Positions 34,102 to 38,796 of a DNA stretch of 38,796 bases are shown one piece after another. Within the stretch, counting starts at the first letter, position 1. The number at the start of each line of letters is the position of its first letter. The notes under the pieces were generated by a model, which searched no databases, was not told the DNA's origin, and was given only the letters and a program-made list of their open reading frames with translations. This stretch comes from Kiritimatiellia bacterium (GTDB lineage: Bacteria > Verrucomicrobiota > Kiritimatiellia > RFP12 > UBA1067): contig JAEEOY010000246.1 in assembly GCA_016284515.1 (NCBI GenBank), positions 1-38,796 on the forward strand. Reading direction: 5' to 3'. Both the position numbers and the translations under genes were made by a program.

Positions 34102-34635
34102 TTAGTCTTTTGGCACATGATATACCTTGTTCGCTTCAAGCGGAGACCAAACCCATTTGCCCCCAATTTTGAAATACGACTCATCATGACAGCCCAATGA
34201 CTTCTTTGCCTTAATGTTAATTAGCGGTTGGAACTTCTTGATCATAGCAGCCTCACATTTCTTCAATGATCTTCCGTCAAGTAACGCATAGGCGTAAAAG
34301 CATTTGCGATCGACATCATCTGGATCACACAAATAATCGTCAAGGTCTTCAACCTTCACAGTTTTTTTATTCTTTGGGAAGCCATCAGGCTTCACTGCAT
34401 GTTTCATTAGCCGAGTTCGAAGATCTTTAGACTTCCCGATGTAAAGAAGCTTAGGAATTTCTTTGCCCTCCTCACCCACGAGACTATAAAAGCAGTATAT
34501 GGCAGAAACATCATCATCTATTGACTTTTCATGACCCTTATATACATAGAAATCGAAAACCAGGTCGTATGGACATTCCAAACTCCCGCTCTCTGGTTTT
34601 GCCATTTCACCTAAATTAAGTTTAATAGCGCGCAT
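34102..34635 (-). CDS. GIY-YIG nuclease-domain protein
   Basis: 177 residues, ATG at 34635 with GGGAGAG upstream. The GIY-YIG core spans about residues 45-140: AIYCFYSLV (GIY strand), LLYIGKSKDLRTRLMKH (YIG and the catalytic Arg helix), and KKCEAAMIKKFQPLINIKAK, which supplies the metal-binding Glu and the PxxN end of the core. The first 40 residues and the last 35 are extra, with no added DNA-binding motif visible. First gene of the minus-strand operon, 36 bp before the RexA/KwaB-like gene. In such a setting a GIY-YIG protein could cut invading DNA. Confidence 0.82.
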   Translation of the reverse strand: MRAIKLNLGEMAKPESGSLECPYDLVFDFYVYKGHEKSIDDDVSAIYCFYSLVGEEGKEIPKLLYIGKSKDLRTRLMKHAVKPDGFPKNKKTVKVEDLDDYLCDPDDVDRKCFYAYALLDGRSLKKCEAAMIKKFQPLINIKAKKSLGCHDESYFKIGGKWVWSPLEANKVYHVPKD

Positions 34636-34662
34636 GTTAGAACTCTCCCTCTTTTGTTTGAG

Positions 34663-34668
34663 ATTATA
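34663..34668 (-). promoter_or_regulatory. -10 of the GIY-YIG operon
   Basis: Minus-strand TATAAT, this time without the upstream TG. About 27 bp before the ATG, with a ribosome site in the leader. Confidence 0.6.
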
Positions 34669-34703
34669 TTACCATATCTATCACATTCTGTATCAAACTA
34701 TTT

Positions 34704-34721
34704 GTTTACGATTTCGTAAAC
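34704..34721. promoter_or_regulatory. Palindrome in the divergent regulatory region
   Basis: GTTTACGATTTCGTAAAC has perfect 8-bp arms around TT. It lies upstream of the GIY-YIG promoter and 11 bp before the first tandem box of the regulator promoter. A dimeric repressor site is likely; it differs from the 11-bp direct repeats, so a second regulator is implied. Confidence 0.55.
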
Positions 34722-34732
34722 TTTGCGGCGGG

Positions 34733-34792
34733 CGAAAATGATTGAGATATTATCTTAAAATCATCGTAAAATCATTTTCGTTTGATAGAATG
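34733..34792 (+). promoter_or_regulatory. Shared promoter-operator element, copy 2
   Basis: Four phased 11-bp boxes: CGAAAATGATT (34733), GAGATATTATC (34744), TTAAAATCATC (34755) and GTAAAATCATT (34766). Then comes the extended -10 TGATAGAAT (hexamer 34786-34791). Differs at only two of 59 positions from copy 1, both inside boxes 2 and 3. Outer arms GAAAATGAT and ATCATTTTC are also inverted to each other. The regulator's ATG is 7 bases after the -10. Confidence 0.78.
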
Positions 34793-34798
34793 AGCCCC

Positions 34799-35152
34799 AT
34801 GGGAAAGACAATCAAAGCAGCGGCAATTTCTACACTGGTAACAGTGCGGGGAACAAAAACCACTATCGGAGATCTCGAGTATGACGCTCAGCAGCAGACG
34901 CTGCGGAATGGCGAGCACTTTGAGTTCCTGACACTGAGCGAATCAAAGATCGTCGCCTATCTTTTCCGCAATCATGGGCGGCAGATATCGTCCGAAGAAC
35001 TGCTGCGCATCGCCCTTGGAAGCAAGGCGAAGCAAAGGACAACTGTTGTAGAGAGGCACATCTGCAGCATCAGGAAGAAGATCGCCACGATAATAGCCGA
35101 GACGACTATACAGACAGTCAGACAAAAAGGATATATACTCAAAGAATCTTGA
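34799..35152 (+). CDS. Stand-alone OmpR/PhoB-type winged-helix regulator
   Basis: 117 residues. The C-terminal 75 are a complete Trans_reg_C winged helix: LTLSESKIVAYLFRNHGRQISSEELLRIALG, then RTTVVERHICSIRKKIA (the recognition helix region) and TIQTVRQKGYIL (the wing). There is no receiver domain, membrane helix or ligand domain, so it is not controlled by a partner kinase in the usual way. The ATG at 34799 is preferred over 34790, because the latter lies inside the -10. With 7 bases from -10 to ATG and no Shine-Dalgarno, the mRNA should be leaderless. Its promoter carries four 11-bp boxes of the type this family binds, pointing to autoregulation, with a second copy at 23692. Confidence 0.85.
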   Translation: MGKTIKAAAISTLVTVRGTKTTIGDLEYDAQQQTLRNGEHFEFLTLSESKIVAYLFRNHGRQISSEELLRIALGSKAKQRTTVVERHICSIRKKIATIIAETTIQTVRQKGYILKES

Positions 35153-35255
35153 CAAATGTAAGCGTGCCAAAGCCGTCCTCTCGGAGGAGCTCAAAAGAGC
35201 TGACCCTGTACGCGCACATATCGCGCATTATAGCAAATCTCCTACTGCCAAGACA

Positions 35256-36854
35256 TCACCTCTGCCACAGCTCCGCAAGTCGGCGCGTGTAGAGGGGATT
35301 GCGGTTTTCGACCTCGATGTCGTCCTGCTCCTTAACAAGCATCGTGTCGTCCTCGCCCCATATCCACGACTCGCCGCCTGCGAGCACAGCCATTAGCCAC
35401 TCGCGCGCAATTGTCTTTGCATCATCGCCAAGCTCGTGTCCACCGGGAAGCGGCTTGAAAAGGAGCGCGCCGCCCAATCCCCTGTAGCGCATGGCGAACG
35501 AACGGCTGATCCGCAGCCTGTCTTCGTCGCCGTGTCCGCACGTCACGAGCGCGGGGGCCTTGGACGCGAGGTCTCCCTCTGGATACACGCCGCATCCGTG
35601 CGCGCCCCACGCGGCGACCGAAAGCTCCCTGGACTGCGCGAAGAGCGCCGCGCACTGTCCGCCCGCCGAATATCCGTAGAGGACAAGCGGACTCGCCTTC
35701 AGCCCGTAGCGCTTCCTCAGCTCCGCGACAGCGGCGGCGAGCTTCTTCCCCGTGCCCGTATCGGGATTCCAGTACTCGCCCTTCGAGAACGACGGCGAAA
35801 CAAGAAACGCCCTCTCGCGTTCGGCAAGCTGACCAAACCCGAACTCCTTCAGCGTCTTGGCACCCGGCCAGCCGCGGCCACCGAAGAGCACGATTACGCG
35901 CGAGGAGGCGTCGTACTTTTGCGGAACGCGGCAGACGAACTCCACGCCAGTGACGGCAATGCGCACGATCTCGTCGGGGACTGGCTGCTCGACCGCCTTG
36001 AACGCCGGCTTCCCCCACGCCTCGGCAATGGTGCGGCTCGGCAGACTCACGCGGTCAACGGAATTCACGAATTCGGCCTCCGCGCTTTTGGCAGGATAGA
36101 ACACGTCGTCCTGGTCGTCACCTATGAACACCTCCTCGCCTTTCTTGCCCGAAATGCAGTGCGAGAGGAACGCGCGCGCAAGACGGAGCGAGTCCGGCGG
36201 CACGTCGTGCGGATGGTTCGGGAATGACTTCCAGATGATGTCGATTCCGCGCCGCCGTGCCTTCTCGACGAACGCACGGCTGATCACATAGCGCGCGGAA
36301 TCCGCGTCGCCGCACGTGACGAGTCCGGGAACGCCGCGCATCGTCGCCTTCGGCTCGTGGAAGACTCCGCATGCGTGGCTCACCCACGCGCGGGCGCGCG
36401 CCGGACGCCACGCCGGGAAGAGGTTCGCCGCCTGGCTTCCCGCGGAGTACCCGTAGTAGCATATCTTGGAGTCGTCGATCTTGTACTTGCGCTTGATTGC
36501 GGAAAGCGCGTCAAGAAGAGCCTGGCCGGACCACGCTTCTGGCGACCAGTAGTTGTCGTCCTGGAAACCGGGGCATACGAGGAATGCGCCGTTTGCGTCC
36601 GCCCAGTCGGACCAGCCGAGCTTCCCCGACGCCTCGTCCTTGCCCTTGCAGTTGCGTCCGCCGAAGTAGACAAGCACGGGATACGGCTTCTTCCGCTTCG
36701 CGTCGTATTTCGCAGGAACGTGGTACCAGAACGTCGCCTCCTGGTTGTGCGGCGCCTTGGTGGCGACAGTCACGGACTCGACGCTCGCCGCGCCATCAGC
36801 GAAAGCGGCCGCCACCGCAAGAACAGAAACAAATATCGACAGCAAACACTTCAT
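35256..36854 (-). CDS. Secreted protein with two tandem alpha/beta-hydrolase domains
   Basis: 532 residues with a signal peptide (about 1-19). The two halves are homologous. Each has PxKYDA, a strand to YFGGR or LFGGRG, a segment A(F)LVxPxFxxxxYW, a nucleophile elbow GYSAG (Ser about 137 and about 395), then HGCGV or HACGV, VTCGxxD with the likely catalytic Asp, and a final His (HPHD; GGHELG). They resemble the PHB depolymerase/feruloyl esterase type, probably removing ester side groups from plant or host polysaccharide. Strong GAGGAG before the ATG at 36854. Ser, Asp and His look intact in both halves, so both may be active. Confidence 0.85.
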   Translation of the reverse strand: MKCLLSIFVSVLAVAAAFADGAASVESVTVATKAPHNQEATFWYHVPAKYDAKRKKPYPVLVYFGGRNCKGKDEASGKLGWSDWADANGAFLVCPGFQDDNYWSPEAWSGQALLDALSAIKRKYKIDDSKICYYGYSAGSQAANLFPAWRPARARAWVSHACGVFHEPKATMRGVPGLVTCGDADSARYVISRAFVEKARRRGIDIIWKSFPNHPHDVPPDSLRLARAFLSHCISGKKGEEVFIGDDQDDVFYPAKSAEAEFVNSVDRVSLPSRTIAEAWGKPAFKAVEQPVPDEIVRIAVTGVEFVCRVPQKYDASSRVIVLFGGRGWPGAKTLKEFGFGQLAERERAFLVSPSFSKGEYWNPDTGTGKKLAAAVAELRKRYGLKASPLVLYGYSAGGQCAALFAQSRELSVAAWGAHGCGVYPEGDLASKAPALVTCGHGDEDRLRISRSFAMRYRGLGGALLFKPLPGGHELGDDAKTIAREWLMAVLAGGESWIWGEDDTMLVKEQDDIEVENRNPLYTRRLAELWQR

Positions 36855-36862
36855 ATTACTCC

Positions 36863-36935
36863 TCTGCGCACTCAGCGACTCTGCGACTCTGCGTTTGTTA
36901 TCAACCGTGTAGAACGTGTAGAAACGTGTAGAACG
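36863..36935 (-). repeat. Short tandem repeats at the ligase/esterase junction
   Basis: Two arrays. TCTGCG/CGACTCTG units at 36863-36893 overlap the ligase stop and create the esterase's Shine-Dalgarno on the minus strand (CGCAGAGGAG). GTGTAGAA(A)C units occur three times at 36906-36935 and are translated in frame as the ligase C-terminus. Confidence 0.7.
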
Positions 36936-37339
36936 ACGGCGTTTGTCGGCGGGTCGAGGAACTCAGGCGGATCGACAAGTTTAAGCCGTGCACCCTTAAA
37001 CCGCCAGGCCGCCTCCGCCGCGTCGCCAAACAACCACACTTCGCCAGCATCTTCCGCGCTCGCGGGGACTCCAGGCCTTATGCAGAACCGAGCTCCATTC
37101 GGGAAGAGCTTCGCCACCGACTTGAGGCTCCATCCCTCGCCACGGTAGACGCTCAGCACGGTAGGGACGGCGTTCCATCGCCGTCCGCAAATCACATACT
37201 CCCCTTCCACCCTCGGCGTATCATCCGAACGAAAACAAACCACCACCGCGCAAAGTCCAATCACCACACCAGCCAGCCCTACCAACACGAAGAAACGACG
37301 CAGGCGAGTGTCGCAGAGTCCGCAGTTTGCGATCAAGAC

Positions 37340-37534
37340 CCGATTGTCGTCGCCCCCGCGGCTCTCGCTCATTCGCGGGCCTCTGCCGCTTCGTCCATGC
37401 GGGCGACAATCGGTCTTGCTCGCGGCCGGATGCACGCATTCACACGATGCGGACGATTTCGATTGTCGCCCGCGCAACTGCATAGACCCAGTGTCGTCAA
37501 TGTTCCCCTGCATACGGGGGGCGACGACAATCGG
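37340..37534. repeat. Nested inverted-repeat element inside the ligase frame
   Basis: Outer arms at 37340-37357 (CCGATTGTCGTCGCCCCC) and 37517-37534 are perfect 18-bp reverse complements. Inner arms at 37399-37412 (GCGGGCGACAATCG) and 37460-37473 are perfect over 14 bp. All four share the core CGACAATCG, so the element is a palindrome of palindromes, 195 bp long. It carries no gene of its own. It looks like a small non-autonomous element or folded-RNA repeat. Confidence 0.8.
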
Positions 37535-37614
37535 AATCGGACGCTTTTTCTGCGGCGTCTGCGACAAAGACTCTTCCATACTACGCGCACTCTCCACGCC
37601 ACTCAACCAAAACC

Positions 37615-37640
37615 TCTCTGCGTCCCTGCGTCTCTGCGTT
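37615..37640 (-). repeat. CGCAGAGA tandem repeat inside the ligase frame
   Basis: Three 8-9 bp units on the minus strand (CGCAGAGA, CGCAGGGA, CGCAGAGA), the same word as at 36863-36893. It flanks the nested element on its far side. Confidence 0.7.
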
Positions 37641-38142
37641 AAAAACAAACCCCGCCACACGCAACCCGCCCCCATGACGACAAACGCCCCGAACAGCCCC
37701 CACGCCAACACGAAGTTAACGCCGCCATATCCGCCCTTCTCCGCAAAGTCGAAAAGCACATGCCAGTCGAACACCGATGCCGAGAATGCCGAGACCGTGA
37801 GCCCCGCGAACGCGACCCACGTGCGCCGCATCGTCCGCCCGACACAAAGCGCAAGAACGATGAACACGAGCCACGCGCCACCGACAAACACGCCCATCTC
37901 GACGAGCAGTGTCAGGTGCGAGTTGACAAGCGTCCGCACCGTAATCCCATCCGGTAGCATGAACGCAGACGCGATCTCGCCCGACTTCCCGAATCCGACG
38001 CCAAGCGGATTCACCGCGAAGAGCCTCAGCCCCGCAAGCCAGATTTTCGGCCTATTCATCACCGCCCCGTCTAACGCCAGCCTCGGCCACATCCACCAGA
38101 CCACGCCAGCTACCACGCACACGGCCACTGCAAGGCCCCAAA

Positions 38143-38158
38143 TGGTAGGGCGGGCGCG
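38143..38158 (+). repeat. 16-bp repeat, inverted partner at 38749-38764
   Basis: TGGTAGGGCGGGCGCG, found in reverse complement 590 bp downstream in the RHS fragment. Both copies lie in reading frames. Confidence 0.6.
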
Positions 38159-38412
38159 CCGCGCACGCCAACACTCGCCGCACATCATCAACCACAACGC
38201 TCCCGCCTCCATCGCCAACACAGCCATCCCCGTCCTCGAATACGTCATCGCGAGCATCACGCAAAGCGCGACGCCCGCGATTCGCCCTGCCCACCGCCAT
38301 CTGCCGCCCCATCCCCAACAGAACGGAAACAACGCGCATATCGCGGCGGCGGCGTGGTTGGGGTTCGCAAAGCCGAACCCATGCCGGACAACATCACCAA
38401 CGACGAAATCCA

Positions 38413-38796
38413 CTACGCAGCCCGCCCAAAATACGGACCAGAGCCACAGCAAGGGCAAAGCAAGCCGGCGTCTTCAAACAAGACGAGCGCCAGACGGTTG
38501 GTCTCGCGCACGGCGGAATACTTGCCGTCCCGCTTGGAGCCGACCGTGGTGCCGAGCGCGTCGTTGAAGTACGAGGTGCCCTTGGACGACGCGACGGGGT
38601 TGCCACCTCCGACGTGCGGCTCGTTGACGAACTGCTCGTCGCCGCGCTGGATAAGCGCAAGACCGTCCCAGAGGAAGGTTTCGGTTTGCGGCGTGCGCAT
38701 ATCGCCCGAGCGAAGCGAGCATTGCGAAGCAATGTCGCTAGAGGCGTGCGCGCCCGCCCTACCAATGCCGTCGCAGGATGCGGAGGCGAGCTGGCC
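38413..38796 (-). CDS. RHS/YD-repeat protein fragment, open at the window edge
   Basis: The frame is open from the edge to a stop at 38413 (128 codons visible). From about 38715 leftward it reads TETFLWDGLALIQRGDEQF, NEPHVGGGNPVASSKGTSYF and NDALGTTVGSKRDGKYSAV. I recognise this as RHS-type core sequence of large secreted proteins in this group. The part nearest the edge (38716-38796) is a repeat-like insert with a CATTGC-GAA-GCAATG hairpin. After KYSAV (about 38509) the normal continuation of an RHS core is missing; the frame instead runs into DNA shared with the truncated ligase and stops. Probably a broken gene. Confidence 0.55.
   Translation of the reverse strand, partial: GQLASASCDGIGRAGAHASSDIASQCSLRSGDMRTPQTETFLWDGLALIQRGDEQFVNEPHVGGGNPVASSKGTSYFNDALGTTVGSKRDGKYSAVRETNRLALVLFEDAGLLCPCCGSGPYFGRAA

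Larger units (their letters stand above)
36872..38458 (-). pseudogene. O-antigen ligase/polymerase-like protein, N-terminal half missing
   Basis: Open frame of 528 codons from a TTG at 38458; an in-frame stop lies just upstream (38474-38476) and there is no ATG or ribosome site. What remains is the second half of a Wzy/WaaL-type protein: FANPNHAAAAI, TYSRTGMAVLAM, a membrane strand, RPKIWLAGLRLFAVNPLGVGFG, the periplasmic loop NSHLTLLVEMGVFVGG, and more helices to about residue 280. The first four or so helices are absent. After that, about 100 residues encode a repeat block (nested inverted repeats at 37340-37534) in frame, then one more helix and a small domain. It is probably a truncated, altered gene. 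Confidence 0.6.

Noticed and set aside
35153-35255. Possible small gene or regulatory site between the regulator and the esterase gene
   Set aside because: The 100 bases between the convergent ends show no strong hairpin and no start with a ribosome site.
1-38796. tRNA, rRNA or riboswitch genes
   Set aside because: I looked for T-loop words, rRNA segments and common riboswitch cores in the gaps and saw none; covariance searches were not possible.

Overview
The window reads as chromosome from a GC-rich, Gram-negative bacterium of the PVC superphylum. Kiritimatiellota or a close relative is my best guess. That guess rests on gene style: a giant secreted Ig-like/InlB-like protein, ExbB/ExbD next to TPR and VWA proteins, an RHS fragment of the kind I associate with this group, and abundant short-period repeats in gaps. 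Nothing here is a taxonomic marker. Promoters are unusually legible: most operons have an extended -10 of the form TGnTATAAT, and several genes start so close to it that their mRNAs should be leaderless.

Layout. 1-67: 5' end of a PIN-domain (VapC-like) gene. 412-2316: a divergent pair, a NamZ/DUF1343-like glycosidase and a TatD-linked radical SAM protein, around a perfect inverted repeat. 2398-5479: a nucleoside-salvage operon (secreted nucleoside hydrolase-like protein, ureide/sugar permease, ribokinase) whose two intercistronic gaps are filled by 7-8 bp tandem repeats. 5671-9827: bioB and mfd, with in-frame GGGGACWGTCCCC palindromes. 9857-22940: a long minus-strand run: ExbB, ExbD, TPR protein, VWA/TonB-like protein, GT2 glycosyltransferase, small lipoprotein, TrmJ, then a 1515-residue secreted repeat protein between two paralogous membrane-anchored proteins. 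Most junctions are ATGA overlaps.

23063-23690 is non-coding. At 23693 an accessory region begins, with falling GC in its second half. It holds a secreted three-gene set whose large third gene carries two apparent frameshifts and ends in an AT-rich, probably toxin-like C-terminus. Two tandem paralogous secreted proteins follow (possible immunity proteins) with a small HNH-like zinc protein between them, then a polytopic membrane protein. On the minus strand is a three-gene operon: GIY-YIG nuclease, a soluble protein resembling RexA/KwaB in its order of segments, and a four-helix membrane protein. Divergent from it is a stand-alone OmpR/PhoB-type winged-helix regulator.

The most interesting signal: the regulator's promoter and the promoter of the secreted set 11 kb away share a 59-bp element, 57/59 identical, made of four exactly phased 11-bp boxes ahead of an extended -10. 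This is the classic operator layout for this regulator family, so the sequence itself predicts an autoregulated two-operon regulon.

35256-38796: a secreted double alpha/beta-hydrolase, an O-antigen-ligase-like gene that lacks its N-terminal half and carries a nested inverted-repeat element read in frame, and an RHS-protein fragment that runs off the edge.
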